Shown: positions 24,141 through 33,611 of the stretch, piece after piece | Position numbering within the stretch: the stretch's first letter is position 1 | Layout: the number at the start of each line of letters is the position of its first letter | Assembly: GCA_964496905.1 (NCBI GenBank) | Contig: CAZCAQ010000005.1 | Location: forward strand, 4,206-68,205 | DNA length: 64,000 nt | Direction of reading: 5' to 3' | From: CAZCAQ01 sp964496905 | GTDB taxonomy: Bacteria > Patescibacteriota > WWE3 > UBA101185 > UBA10185 | Notes under the pieces: model-generated | Seen by the model: only the letters and a program-made list of their open reading frames with translations | The model's database searches: none | What the model was told of the DNA's origin: nothing | Made by a program: the position numbers and the translations under genes

Positions 24141-25034
24141 TTACTCTTTAACCTTGTATTTACGAGTAATTCTGTCAAAAAGTTTTCCTGCAAGATAAAT
24201 CAGTACAAAACCTATAAATACAACCGGTGCAAAAACAACTGCCCAAATTACAGCAGAGCCAATAAATCTAACAAACAAATTTAATGCCCTTACCGCATTT
24301 TTAAACACTTTTTCTGGTGACCAACCATCTTCCGGACTGTATGGAAGCGCGTATTCGTCTGTTTGAAGGTCAACTGTAACTAAAACCGTTGCTCCGGCCT
24401 CTTCTAAGTAAGCTGCCTGGCCTTTAGCGTAATCAATTTGCTCTTGAATCTGATTCATTTGAATTGCAATATCGGCAATATCTTTAGCAGTTGTAGCTTT
24501 AGTTTGAGATTGTCTTAAAAGCGCCATGGTTTCTTCTAAACTAGTGATTCGAGCTTGCGCATCATAATATTGAGCAGTAATGTCTTGGCCGGTTTCAGAA
24601 ACGCTTAATACGTTTAAAGCGTTACTTCTAACAAATTCCATAAATTCAGACTTTTTATCTCTTGGAATTCTAACGCTAATGTATCCTGTACCGCCTTCAG
24701 TAGGTCTACTTTCGTTCTTTGAAACTACAAAACCTCCTAATGAAGCTGTTTTGTCTTGAATTTGGCTCATTAACGGATTTACACTTTTTACATATATTGA
24801 AATTGAGGTATCCAGTGTGCTCATGCGATTTTCAGGAGGAATACCCATTGAACCGCCCATGCCTCCAATTGGTGATGAAATTGCCATATCTGCACTGCTT
24901 ATTCCACCAGGTAATGTTTTGTATGCCATTTCGTTAACAAACGGCCGTATGTAGTTATTTCTTAAGAAAAAGGAAGCAAATAAAAATACTCCAATTGTAT
25001 ACAGGATAAAAATAAAAAGCTTTTTCTTGCTCAT
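24141..25034 (-). CDS. DUF4349 membrane protein
   Basis: 297 residues with an N-terminal helix (6-24), an external DUF4349 domain with TSISIYVKSVNPLMSQIQDK, GGFVVSKNESRPTEGG, YISVRIPRDKKSEFM and a coiled-coil stretch (ARITSLEETMALLRQSQTKA ... IAIQMNQIQEQIDY), then a C-terminal helix (254-285) and a basic tail. Both ends are cytosolic. Function of the family is unknown; an envelope stress or lipoprotein-like role is guesswork. TAAAAT ends 7 bases before ATG. Confidence 0.85.
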   Translation of the reverse strand: MSKKKLFIFILYTIGVFLFASFFLRNNYIRPFVNEMAYKTLPGGISSADMAISSPIGGMGGSMGIPPENRMSTLDTSISIYVKSVNPLMSQIQDKTASLGGFVVSKNESRPTEGGTGYISVRIPRDKKSEFMEFVRSNALNVLSVSETGQDITAQYYDAQARITSLEETMALLRQSQTKATTAKDIADIAIQMNQIQEQIDYAKGQAAYLEEAGATVLVTVDLQTDEYALPYSPEDGWSPEKVFKNAVRALNLFVRFIGSAVIWAVVFAPVVFIGFVLIYLAGKLFDRITRKYKVKE

Positions 25035-25070
25035 TGTTATTATTTTACTATTTTAACGCAACTTTGCAAC

Positions 25071-25676
25071 TTATGTCTGATAAAATTGTTGAACTTTTGT
25101 CCAGTTAACTACATTCCACCATTCTTTAATGTAATCTGCCCTCTTGTTTTGATATTTTAAGTAATAAGCGTGTTCCCAAACATCTAAACCCAATAATACG
25201 CTAATGGTAAAATCTTCCATTTTAGGGTTATCCTGGTTAGCGGTTGAAACTATTTCAAGCTTATCGCCCTTTTTTATTAGCCAAACCCAACCGCTTCCAA
25301 ATCGGCCTAGTCCAGCAGCAGCAAATTTGTCTTGAAAAGATTCTAAAGTTTCAAAGCTCTGTTCAAGTGCCGCCAAAAAATCTCCTTCAGGTTTTTTATA
25401 ATCTGGACTCATAAACTGCCAAAATAAAGAATGGTTATAATGCCCTCCCCCGTTGTTTTTTACTGCAGTTTGAACTTCAGCAGGCAAAGTGCTTATTGAT
25501 GTAATTAAGGCCTCAATACTCATATTTTGTAAATCTGGGTAATTTTCTAAGGCTTTATTTAAATTTGTAATATAAGTCTGATGATGCTTTGAATGGTGAA
25601 TTTCCATTGTTTGCGAATCAATAAACGGTTCTAATGAATTATAGTCATAACTTAGTTTTGGAAGTTCAAATGGCAT
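25071..25676 (-). CDS. sodA: Superoxide dismutase, Mn/Fe family
   Basis: 201 residues starting MPFELPKLSYDYNSLEPFID at 25676, with Shine-Dalgarno AAGGAG; the longer frame from 25712 is rejected. Metal ligands: His in MEIHHSKHHQTY, His in HYNHSLFWQF, Asp and His in GLDVWEHAYYLKYQ. The Gln in TANQDNP lies on the C-terminal side, the place seen in Mn-type enzymes, so manganese is likely. Removes superoxide. Normal length. Shares its upstream region with the divergent glycosyltransferase. Confidence 0.95.
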   Translation of the reverse strand: MPFELPKLSYDYNSLEPFIDSQTMEIHHSKHHQTYITNLNKALENYPDLQNMSIEALITSISTLPAEVQTAVKNNGGGHYNHSLFWQFMSPDYKKPEGDFLAALEQSFETLESFQDKFAAAGLGRFGSGWVWLIKKGDKLEIVSTANQDNPKMEDFTISVLLGLDVWEHAYYLKYQNKRADYIKEWWNVVNWTKVQQFYQT

Positions 25677-25706
25677 ATTTAGCTCCTTTTCTTTATAATC
25701 AGTTAA

Positions 25707-26618
25707 ATGCAAAAAGTCAGTGTACTTATTACTAATTATAATACAAAGGATACACTTCGTGAATGCCTTTTAAATTTGCTCACCAATAATTATGAAAATC
25801 TTGAGGTTATATTGTTTGATAACGCTTCACCAGATGGCTCGGCAGAGATGGTTAAAGTTGAATTTCCAAGAGTCTTATTAATTGCGAGTGCGCAAAACAA
25901 GGGAATTGCCTTTGGTAATAATAAAAGTTTTGATCTTGCAACTGGAGATTATATCTTATACATAGGTTCTGACGCATTTCCAACTAAAGAAGTATTTTTA
26001 GGCATGATTGAGTACATGAATGACAATCCACAGGTTGGATTAGCTACGGCAAAGCTTGTCACAAAAAACGGGCAGCTTGATATGGATGCACATCGTGGTT
26101 TTCCAACTCCGTGGACTGCAGCGACCCATTTTTCTAGACTAAATAGAGTTTTTAAAAAAAGTAGAACATTTAATCAATATTACCGAGAATATGAGGATTT
26201 TAGTCAACCGCACGAAATTGATGCTTGTATCTCTCATTTTATGTTTGTTCGTAAATCGGTAGTAACACAAATAAATGGTTGGGATGAAGATTATTTTGTT
26301 TTTGGTGAAGATATAGACTTTTGTTATCGTATTAAAGAAGCTGGTTACAAAATTATGTATTTACCTCAATTTGAAGTTTTACATTATAAAGGAACGAGCG
26401 TTGGAATTCGTAAGACATCGTCAGCTATTAGCAGAGCTAGTCTTGAGACAAAAGTTAAAATGACACAAGCTCAAACAAATGCAATGCGGATCTTTTATAA
26501 AAAACATTACTCAAAAAAATACCCTAAAATACTTACTGGAATAATAATTGGTAGCATTGCTATTTTGGCAAGCACGCGTATTGCTAGTTTAAAGATCAAA
26601 AATCGAAATGCAAAGTAA
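25707..26618 (+). CDS. Family 2 glycosyltransferase
   Basis: 303 residues. GT-A fold opens VSVLITNYNTKDTLRECLLN, has ILFDNASPDGS, the metal motif near YILYIGSDAFPT (SDA in place of the common DDD/DAD) and the acceptor-site FVFGEDIDFCYRIKEAGYKI with the catalytic-base region ED. A C-terminal hydrophobic stretch (TGIIIGSIAILAS) may touch the membrane. Resembles rhamnosyltransferases that build surface polysaccharide. TATAAT at 25694-25699 ends 7 bases before ATG. Overlaps the next gene by 11 bases. Confidence 0.9.
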   Translation: MQKVSVLITNYNTKDTLRECLLNLLTNNYENLEVILFDNASPDGSAEMVKVEFPRVLLIASAQNKGIAFGNNKSFDLATGDYILYIGSDAFPTKEVFLGMIEYMNDNPQVGLATAKLVTKNGQLDMDAHRGFPTPWTAATHFSRLNRVFKKSRTFNQYYREYEDFSQPHEIDACISHFMFVRKSVVTQINGWDEDYFVFGEDIDFCYRIKEAGYKIMYLPQFEVLHYKGTSVGIRKTSSAISRASLETKVKMTQAQTNAMRIFYKKHYSKKYPKILTGIIIGSIAILASTRIASLKIKNRNAK

Positions 26619-27822
26619 AAATAAACCAAAAGGCATTAAGGTCGCAATTATAGGAGGTGGGTTTGGTGGTATCGAAGTTTTTAAAGATTTGCAATCTGAT
26701 CTTCCTAAAAATTCTCAAGTAACAATTTTTAATGATAGAACTGACTTTATTTTTACTCCGCTTTTACACGAAGCAGCTACAGGAGGTGTTAATTTAACAA
26801 ATATTGCAGCACCAATTCGTAGTTTTATAAAATCAAAAAATGCTGAATTCGTTCATGCGTATGTAAATGAAATTGATACACAATCAAAAATAATTAAAAC
26901 GGCAACTTGTTCTTTTGAATACGACTATTTAGTTATAGCCACTGGTTCTGTATCAAACACACGCGATTTAAAGGGAGCCAACGATAATAGTCATTTTTTA
27001 AAAACAGTCGAAGATTCTGTAAGACTTAGAAAAAGCATTTTAGAAACATTAGAAAAATATTCTCAACTTGAAGAGCCAAATCTAGTTAAGTTTACAGTGA
27101 TAGGTGGAGGGTCTACAGGAGTTGAATTAGCGCTGGAAATTGATGAGTATATTAGGTATACGCTGTCGAAGTACTACAAGTGCTCTCAATTGCTTGAAGA
27201 CTTTGAAGTATTTATAGTGTGTCCTTCAGAACAGGTCTTAATTGGTCTTGATGGTTCCATTAGAAAAGAAGCAATGTGCAGACTGAATAAATCAAAAGTT
27301 AAGCTAAAAATGAGTAGATTAGTTACAGAAGTTGGCCCAAATTACGTAATTACAGATAAAAATGAAAAAATTGTTTCAAGTGTAATAGTTTGGTGTGGTG
27401 GAGTTGAAGTCTCAATACCTCAAATTTTGAACATTACTAAAGTGCAAGCACAAAATACACTTAATTCTCCAACTCACCCAGAAATTTTCTTTTTAGGTGA
27501 TTGTGTAAATTATGGAACTAGTGTGCCGATGGACGCACAAGCGGCTGTAAAACAAGCAAAAATAGTTTCCAAGAATATAACGGCCCTTATAAGCGGTAGT
27601 AAACTAACTGCATTTTCTTATAAATCATCAGGAACCTTGGTTTCCTTGGGAAGATGGCATGCTGCCGGAAAGATTGGTCCTTTTTTTATAAAAGGCCCTG
27701 TTGCTTGGTGGATATGGAGAACTATTTATTTATTCAAGTTCCCATTGCGCCCAAAACGCATAAAAATTGCAATAGATTGGACTGTCGCCATTTTTTCTGG
27801 TCGAGATATATCCAATGTTTAG
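26608..27822 (+). CDS. Type II NADH dehydrogenase (NDH-2)-like flavoprotein
   Basis: 404 residues. FAD site VAIIGGGFGGIEVFKDL, NAD site FTVIGGGSTGVELALEID, FAD-ribityl motif IFFLGDCVN, and a C-terminal segment with WWIWRTIYLFKFPLRPKRIK, the amphipathic membrane anchor of NDH-2. Passes electrons from NADH to a quinone without pumping. No other respiratory complex lies in the window, so its electron acceptor is unclear. Co-transcribed with the glycosyltransferase by overlap and probably with the DsbA-like gene 22 bp on. Confidence 0.9.
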   Translation: MQSKNKPKGIKVAIIGGGFGGIEVFKDLQSDLPKNSQVTIFNDRTDFIFTPLLHEAATGGVNLTNIAAPIRSFIKSKNAEFVHAYVNEIDTQSKIIKTATCSFEYDYLVIATGSVSNTRDLKGANDNSHFLKTVEDSVRLRKSILETLEKYSQLEEPNLVKFTVIGGGSTGVELALEIDEYIRYTLSKYYKCSQLLEDFEVFIVCPSEQVLIGLDGSIRKEAMCRLNKSKVKLKMSRLVTEVGPNYVITDKNEKIVSSVIVWCGGVEVSIPQILNITKVQAQNTLNSPTHPEIFFLGDCVNYGTSVPMDAQAAVKQAKIVSKNITALISGSKLTAFSYKSSGTLVSLGRWHAAGKIGPFFIKGPVAWWIWRTIYLFKFPLRPKRIKIAIDWTVAIFSGRDISNV

Positions 27823-27844
27823 CTAATACTGTAGAATATCCTGC

Positions 27845-28531
27845 ATGGACAAATATATTAAACAATTAACACCCTTAATTTATGCACTTTTGGTTATTTT
27901 AGTATTTACGCTTTTAGGAATGTTCTGGTTTAAAGTAAGAACCGAGCTTGAAATAGGTACTCCACAAGCCCAGTCAGGTGTTGAAAAAGAAATCCCGCGT
28001 GAGGTTAAAAAAATAAGTGATAACGACCCTGTTAGGGGAAACTCAAAAGCGAAGTATGCATTAATCGAATACTCAGACTACGATTGTCCATTTTGTAAAG
28101 ATTTTCACAAAAATGTAAAAGAGCTTGTGGCTGAAAATCCCGACTACAAGTGGGTATTTAGACAATTTCCTTTAGCACAGCTGCACCCAAACGCTACAGA
28201 TAAAGCAAAAGCTGCTACATGCGTGTTTAAATCTGCTGGAAACGAAAAGTTTTGGGAATTTTCAGACGAGCTTTACAACGACCAGGCTATTGCTGCTTCG
28301 GAATTAGCAACAATAGCAAAGAAATTAGGAGTTGACGAAAATAAGTACACTAAATGTCTAAGTGACTTTGATAATGAAGAATTTAGCAAGACATTTGATT
28401 TGGCAAGAAGCATGGGTGTTTCTGGAACACCAACAACAGTGATTGTAAATACAGATAATGGAAAGGCTGTTTTGACTGTGGGTTCCTTAAGTAAAGAAGA
28501 GTTAGTAACTCGAGCACAAGAACTAAACTAA
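27845..28531 (+). CDS. DsbA-like thiol oxidoreductase
   Basis: 228 residues: N-terminal membrane helix (12-31), then a thioredoxin fold with a DsbA-type helical insert. Active site YDCPFCKDFH (Cys-Pro-Phe-Cys); cis-Pro in VSGTPTTVIV. External face of the membrane expected; forms disulfides in exported proteins such as the cysteine-rich ones in this window. TAGAAT ends 7 bases before ATG. Confidence 0.92.
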   Translation: MDKYIKQLTPLIYALLVILVFTLLGMFWFKVRTELEIGTPQAQSGVEKEIPREVKKISDNDPVRGNSKAKYALIEYSDYDCPFCKDFHKNVKELVAENPDYKWVFRQFPLAQLHPNATDKAKAATCVFKSAGNEKFWEFSDELYNDQAIAASELATIAKKLGVDENKYTKCLSDFDNEEFSKTFDLARSMGVSGTPTTVIVNTDNGKAVLTVGSLSKEELVTRAQELN

Positions 28532-28584
28532 AAAAGCCCGCATCAATGACACGAGCTTAATTTGTATTCGAGTTGTAGTTTTAT

Positions 28585-29343
28585 TTACTCTTGAACTTGT
28601 TCTTCAGTAAGTGCTTCTCCTGTTACGTTAAATTTTAGTGTTGTGTCGTCTTCTACACTAAAAATATTAAGTGCTGATGGAGGTGTAATTCCAAAGTCTG
28701 ACATTTTAACTAAAGTAGTTCCCTCTGCTGTGAATTTATCTTCGTCTAGCATTCCTTTAACATCAAATACGACTGGTTTAGTAACGGTTCCAATTGTTAC
28801 GTCGACTGTAAGCTGTGTTTCAAACGGCTCAGTCATAGAAATTGCATCAGTTGAGTTGTCACCATTTAATACAATTGTGGCTGTTGCTGGTGTAAATAAT
28901 GGCAAAATATCAGCATCTCTTTTTTCGCTGTCAGATTTTAAAGAGTCTAAACCTATTTCTGCTTTTAAGTAGAATTTTTTGCCCTCTACATCATACCAAC
29001 CTGCTCCTTCAACATCCTCTGTTACTCCAACTACAGTAGCTTGTGGCTTTCCAACAAAGACTTTGGTTACTGTGTAGCTGGCCTCTGAATTGTTTGAAAC
29101 TACGTATTTTTTACTCCCTTGTGGTGCTGATACAGTTACAAACTTTGAGTAAGTGGCGTTCTTATCGTCACTCATGTTTGCTGAAGGTGTCGACTCATTT
29201 GGTTGATCTTGTTGTACGACGGGTTCTTGAGGTTGTGGATCGTTTGATGTATTAGATTCGGCACTCATTCTGTATGCAAAAAACCCACCTACGCCTAGTA
29301 AAATTAATAGTCCTATTATTAGTGTTTTAGTGTTGTTTGACAT
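28585..29343 (-). CDS. YceI-like lipocalin-fold protein, membrane-anchored
   Basis: 252 residues: N-terminal helix (LIIGLLILLGVGGFFAY), a Pro/Gln/Ser linker and a C-terminal YceI-like barrel with SEASYTVTKVFVG, VEGKKFYLKAEIGLDSLKSD, EKRDADIL and KMSDFGITPPSAL. YceI proteins bind isoprenoids or quinones in the envelope. Here that may fit with NDH-2 nearby, but this is inference. TAAACT ends 7 bases before ATG. Confidence 0.85.
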   Translation of the reverse strand: MSNNTKTLIIGLLILLGVGGFFAYRMSAESNTSNDPQPQEPVVQQDQPNESTPSANMSDDKNATYSKFVTVSAPQGSKKYVVSNNSEASYTVTKVFVGKPQATVVGVTEDVEGAGWYDVEGKKFYLKAEIGLDSLKSDSEKRDADILPLFTPATATIVLNGDNSTDAISMTEPFETQLTVDVTIGTVTKPVVFDVKGMLDEDKFTAEGTTLVKMSDFGITPPSALNIFSVEDDTTLKFNVTGEALTEEQVQE

Positions 29344-29404
29344 GAGGTCGAGTTTACCATTTTGAGTCCTTTTTATAAAGCCCTAATTGGGTTAAAATCA
29401 CCGT

Positions 29405-31072
29405 ATGAACAAAAAAGTTTTTATTGGTGTCGCTTGGCCTTACGTTAATGGAGACCTTCATATTGGGCATTTAGCTGGATATTTACTTCCAGCCGATATT
29501 TGTGCTCGATTTAACAAGTTAGCAGGAAATGACGTACTAATGATTTCTGGCTCGGATTGCTTTGGAACCCCTATTACGCTTGAAGCCGATAAAAGAGGCG
29601 TCACACCGGCTGATATTGTAGATGAATACCATGACAAGGACGTAGATTTGTTTTTGAACGTTTTGAACTTGTCTTACAGTCTTTATACAAAAACAGACAA
29701 TCCGACTCACAAACGTGTTACACAAGAACTTTTTTTGAGAATGCTTGAAAAGGACCTAATCTTTATTGATTCGTCAGATCAGTATTTTTCTCCTACCCAA
29801 AACAAATTCTTGCCAGACAGATATGTAATTGGAACTTGTCCTTTTTGTGGCGCTAAGGAAACAAGAAGTGATCAATGTGATACATGTGGAAAACTAATTT
29901 CTACTGGCGAGCTGATAGATCCTATTAGTAACATTGAAAAAACACCTGTAGTTGTTAAGGAAACGGAGCATTATTTTATTGATTGGCGAAAACTAGATAC
30001 TTTTTTAACAGACTATGTTCACAAAGCCTCCGCACCTTGGAAAGACTGGGTTAGAACTGAAACCTTAGGATGGCTAAACGAAGGACTAAAACCACGCGCA
30101 ATTACACGTGACATAGATTGGGGTGTGGAACTACCCGTAGAACAAATTCCTGAAGGCAAAAGATTAAAAAGTTATGAAAACAAACGCTTTTATGTGTGGT
30201 TTGACGCAGTAACTGGGTATTTATCTGGTTCAATTTTATGGGCTGAACAAAATGCGGACCCAGATGCTTGGAAAAGCTATTGGTATGGCGATGTTACTCA
30301 TTACTATTTTATGGGCAAAGATAACTTGGTTTTTCATACTCTTTTTTGGCCAGGTCAACTGTATGGCTATGATGAAAAAATTCATTTACCCGATTTACCT
30401 AGCATAAATAACTTTTTAAACCTTGAAGGTAAAAAGTTTTCAAAAAGTCGTGGTATAAGCATAGATTCACGGGAATTTGTAGAAAAATTTGGTAACGACT
30501 CAGCGCGTTTTTACTTAAGTTTAATAATGCCCGAAAGCAAAGATTCCAACTTTGAATGGAGAGACTTTGAAGAAAAAAACAATGGAGTTTTGGTCGGCAA
30601 CATAGGCAACTTTATGCATCGAGTGTTAAGTATTTCTTTTGGAGCTGATTTTGACGCAATTTCTAAGATTGATCTAGATTTTTCTGTTGAAACAAAAGTA
30701 ACCGAATCCTACAAAAAATGTTATGAGTCTCTTGAAGCCTGCAATTTTAAAGCATATTTAGATGAGATTATTTCGTTATCAGGTTATGGAAATAAATTGG
30801 TCGATTCGTGTGAACTTTGGAGCTTAAAAAACAAAGATCCAGAAGAATTCCAAAAGAATTTAAAGTACATTCTCTTTGTAGTTCTGAGCTTGGGTTATTT
30901 GCTAGAACCAGTTGTCCCACACGCTATTCAAAATTTTAAAAAAGCATTCGGCTTATCTGAAATAATTTGGGACGATGATTTTGTAAAAAACGTTAAAGTT
31001 GCATTGCAATCCTTAAAAGTAAATCAAAAACCACAAGCTCTATTTAAAAAAATCGAACTAGAAGCTAAATAG
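29405..31072 (+). CDS. metG: Methionyl-tRNA synthetase
   Basis: 555 residues. HIGH motif in NGDLHIGHLAGY, zinc knuckle CPFCGAKETRSDQCDTCG, methionine-site residues near GYLSGSILWAEQ and KMSKS variant as GKKFSKSRG; an alpha-helical anticodon-binding domain follows. It lacks the C-terminal EMAP-like tRNA-binding extension, as in many small genomes. TAAAAT ends 6 bases before ATG. Its stop overlaps by eight bases the end of a convergent membrane gene. Confidence 0.97.
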   Translation: MNKKVFIGVAWPYVNGDLHIGHLAGYLLPADICARFNKLAGNDVLMISGSDCFGTPITLEADKRGVTPADIVDEYHDKDVDLFLNVLNLSYSLYTKTDNPTHKRVTQELFLRMLEKDLIFIDSSDQYFSPTQNKFLPDRYVIGTCPFCGAKETRSDQCDTCGKLISTGELIDPISNIEKTPVVVKETEHYFIDWRKLDTFLTDYVHKASAPWKDWVRTETLGWLNEGLKPRAITRDIDWGVELPVEQIPEGKRLKSYENKRFYVWFDAVTGYLSGSILWAEQNADPDAWKSYWYGDVTHYYFMGKDNLVFHTLFWPGQLYGYDEKIHLPDLPSINNFLNLEGKKFSKSRGISIDSREFVEKFGNDSARFYLSLIMPESKDSNFEWRDFEEKNNGVLVGNIGNFMHRVLSISFGADFDAISKIDLDFSVETKVTESYKKCYESLEACNFKAYLDEIISLSGYGNKLVDSCELWSLKNKDPEEFQKNLKYILFVVLSLGYLLEPVVPHAIQNFKKAFGLSEIIWDDDFVKNVKVALQSLKVNQKPQALFKKIELEAK

Positions 31073-31514
31073 TGCCTGCTAGTGCGTATGCAAACAGCGC
31101 AACACTTCCCCACCAACCGCCAAAAGAAATTATAAAACTCACAAATATTTTGTTTTGAAGCGATGGTGGCAATATTTCTTCCGACTTACCGTCTTTTTCT
31201 TGTTGCAACAGCCTTGGACTAACATAAAAACTTAAAAAAAGCCCATTTAATATTAAAACAAACGCAATAAAGACCTGAATACTAAAAAATGGAAACATAC
31301 CAGTTGCATAGTGCAGGCCAAGTAGCCCACTTAAATACAAAAAGGTTCCAATCCAAATTAATGGTTTTGTCACCTTGTGCGTTTGAATGGTCGCCCTTGT
31401 CCAATAACCTGATTTTTGCCCTAAGAACCCGTGCAAATCAATAACAGTTACAGCGCCAAGTCCCACGATAAATCCCGCCATAGTAATAAATAAGAGAATA
31501 AAGTTTATATTCAT
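31065..31514 (-). CDS. Hypothetical four-helix membrane protein
   Basis: 149 residues with four membrane helices (about 5-25, 50-66, 74-95, 128-147) and a charged loop RLLQQEKDGKSEEILPPSLQ. A conserved-looking DLHGF after helix 1, and histidines in the TIQTHKVTKPLIWIG segment, might bind haem or metal. Resembles small uncharacterised inner-membrane proteins; no family named with confidence. Confidence 0.65.
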   Translation of the reverse strand: MNINFILLFITMAGFIVGLGAVTVIDLHGFLGQKSGYWTRATIQTHKVTKPLIWIGTFLYLSGLLGLHYATGMFPFFSIQVFIAFVLILNGLFLSFYVSPRLLQQEKDGKSEEILPPSLQNKIFVSFIISFGGWWGSVALFAYALAGTI

Positions 31515-31552
31515 AAGTTGCTAAGGTTATTGTATTACTTTACACTTTAAAT

Positions 31553-32473
31553 ATGAACAATCTCATTTTTGATCCTCTCACGGGTGAACCAACACTTTTG
31601 GCTACAAACCGTGCAAAACGAACAGATCAAACTGGTGCTGTGAGTTCTGTAATTCCTAATCAAAAACCTGAAAAGCCCGTTGATATTTTTGCAAAAGGCA
31701 ATGAACACTTAACCCCACCTACTCTTTATCAAGACGAAGATGATTGGAATGTTAGAGCCTTTGCAAATAAGTTTCCATTAATGGAAGATCATGAAATTAT
31801 CGTTCATTCTCCTTCAGCTGACTTAGATATTGCGGATCTTCCTCACGAACAAAATGTTCGCATAATCCGAGCGTACTTAAACAGAGCGCATTTTCATCAA
31901 GAACAGGACAAGGAAGTTATCATTTTTAATAATAGGGGTAAAACGGCAGGTGCTTCAATAATTCACCCACATTCTCAAATAGTAGCAGCAAAGGGGTTTC
32001 CTGGGCACCTTGAGGCAGAAAAGAATGCTTCTCTTCACTATTTTAATGAACATGGCCGGTCTTATTGGGAATTTGAGATTGAAGATGAACTTAAATATCA
32101 AAAACGCATAATACACGAGTCAAATCACCATGTTTTGTATGTTCCGTACGCCAGTAGATGGAGTTACGAAATGCGTTTAACTCCAAAAGCCCACAGACCA
32201 AACTTTTCTTATATTAATGAGCCAGAAATCAACGATTTTGCTAAAATGCTTAAAGGAGCGCTAAAAGCTTACGATTCGCTATTTAATAAGCCAGATCGCA
32301 ACTTTTGGATACACACAATGCGTTACGAGCCTTATCATTGGCATGTAGGCTTTTTGCCTCATATCAAAGTTTTTGGTGCACTAGAAATGGGATGTGGAAT
32401 TTGGGTGAGTGACAAAGCAACTTCCGAGGACGCTGCGGCTCAGCTTAAAGAACACTTTATTTACGAAGACTAA
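31553..32473 (+). CDS. galT: Galactose-1-phosphate uridylyltransferase-like (GalT)
   Basis: 306 residues of the HIT superfamily. Active-site triad in ASIIHPHSQIVA (His-Pro-His with Gln), NRAKRTDQ at the N-terminal uridine site, KGNEHLTPPT for the nucleotide, and a second half with PYHWHVGFLPH binding metal. Swaps UMP between UDP-glucose and galactose-1-phosphate; other sugar phosphates are possible. The next glycosyltransferase starts 1 bp after its stop, linking sugar activation to transfer. Confidence 0.87.
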   Translation: MNNLIFDPLTGEPTLLATNRAKRTDQTGAVSSVIPNQKPEKPVDIFAKGNEHLTPPTLYQDEDDWNVRAFANKFPLMEDHEIIVHSPSADLDIADLPHEQNVRIIRAYLNRAHFHQEQDKEVIIFNNRGKTAGASIIHPHSQIVAAKGFPGHLEAEKNASLHYFNEHGRSYWEFEIEDELKYQKRIIHESNHHVLYVPYASRWSYEMRLTPKAHRPNFSYINEPEINDFAKMLKGALKAYDSLFNKPDRNFWIHTMRYEPYHWHVGFLPHIKVFGALEMGCGIWVSDKATSEDAAAQLKEHFIYED

Positions 32474-32474
32474 A

Positions 32475-33611
32475 ATGCGTATTGCAATAAACTGTTTGAA
32501 CTTAAAACTGCTCGAGCCGGCGGGACCTGATGTGTACCTTATTAATCTGTTGCGTAATTTAGCTCAGCAAGACCACGAAAACGACTATTTTTTAATTTTC
32601 TCAAAAGATGCTTCTTGGCCAATGAAAGCCCTTGGGATAGAAAATATTAACTTTAAGCCTGTATTTTTAAAAAAAACCTTTTCTACAACCCACACATATT
32701 TGGCATGGCATTTGTTTAAAAGTAAGTATGATGTTTTTTTTACCTCTTATCACACAATTCCCATTTTTAGGACTTCCAAAACTAAATTCGTTTCAATGGT
32801 TCATGGGTTAGAATATCAGACCAACTTTGCATCAAGATCATTTTTTAGTACAAAAGGTTTTTTTGAATGGCTAACATTAGCTTTTAGCGATCAAGTTATA
32901 GTAGCTTCAAAATATGTACAAAAGTCTATTGAAGAAAAAAAATGGCGGCACGTAAGTACTTCAAAAATCCATATAATTCATGAGGGAGTTTCTCAGGATT
33001 TTTATAAAAGATCAGAGGAAGAAATAGCGACAGTTAAAAACAGTTTTAGAATTGAGGGTGACTACTTGTTCTTTGTTTCCACAATCCAGCCAAGAAAAAA
33101 TATTCCTGCTATGGTTCAAGCATTTGCCCACATGATTAAAACTAACGAAGAATTTTCAAACATAAAGCTTGTTATTTCAGGTAAAAAGGGTTGGGATTAT
33201 GAAGAATCATTAAATTCTCCAGCTGCGTATGGCGTTAAAAAGAACGTAATATTTACTGGGCGTATAACGGCTGATGAGTTGGCAGCATTATACTCAGGAG
33301 CACGCGCGTATGTAAACTTCTCTATTGATGAGGGTTTTGGGCTCCCTTTACTTGAAGCTTTTAAAAGTCAAACTTTGTGTGTTGTTTCAGATATTCCAGC
33401 ATTTAGAGAAATGGGACTTTCATTACCAATTTACGCTGATCCAAAAAACTACTTGGATATGTCGTACAAAATGTCAATGGCTCTAAAATTAAATGAATCG
33501 GAGAAATCGGCAAAAGTTGCCAGGCAACTTGAACTTGCGTCTGGTTTTACATGGGCAATTACCGCAGAAAAAACCCTAAGAATTATGCAAAACAGCGTTA
33601 AAAGTTTGTAA
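32475..33611 (+). CDS. Family 4 glycosyltransferase
   Basis: 378 residues from the ATG at 32475, one base after the galT stop; the longer frame from 32409 overlaps galT and is rejected. GT-B fold: N-terminal MRIAINCLNLKLLEPAGPDVY, donor half with FVSTIQPRKNIPAMVQAFAH, VISGKKGW, FTGRITADELAALYSGA and the EX7E region in FSIDEGFGLPLLEAFKS. Retaining enzyme using a sugar nucleotide; sugar unknown. Ends 36 bases inside the convergent glycosyltransferase. Confidence 0.92.
   Translation: MRIAINCLNLKLLEPAGPDVYLINLLRNLAQQDHENDYFLIFSKDASWPMKALGIENINFKPVFLKKTFSTTHTYLAWHLFKSKYDVFFTSYHTIPIFRTSKTKFVSMVHGLEYQTNFASRSFFSTKGFFEWLTLAFSDQVIVASKYVQKSIEEKKWRHVSTSKIHIIHEGVSQDFYKRSEEEIATVKNSFRIEGDYLFFVSTIQPRKNIPAMVQAFAHMIKTNEEFSNIKLVISGKKGWDYEESLNSPAAYGVKKNVIFTGRITADELAALYSGARAYVNFSIDEGFGLPLLEAFKSQTLCVVSDIPAFREMGLSLPIYADPKNYLDMSYKMSMALKLNESEKSAKVARQLELASGFTWAITAEKTLRIMQNSVKSL

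Noticed and set aside
28531..28560. Terminator after the DsbA-like gene
   Set aside because: Only a 4-bp aagc/gctt stem with a long loop; too weak to list.
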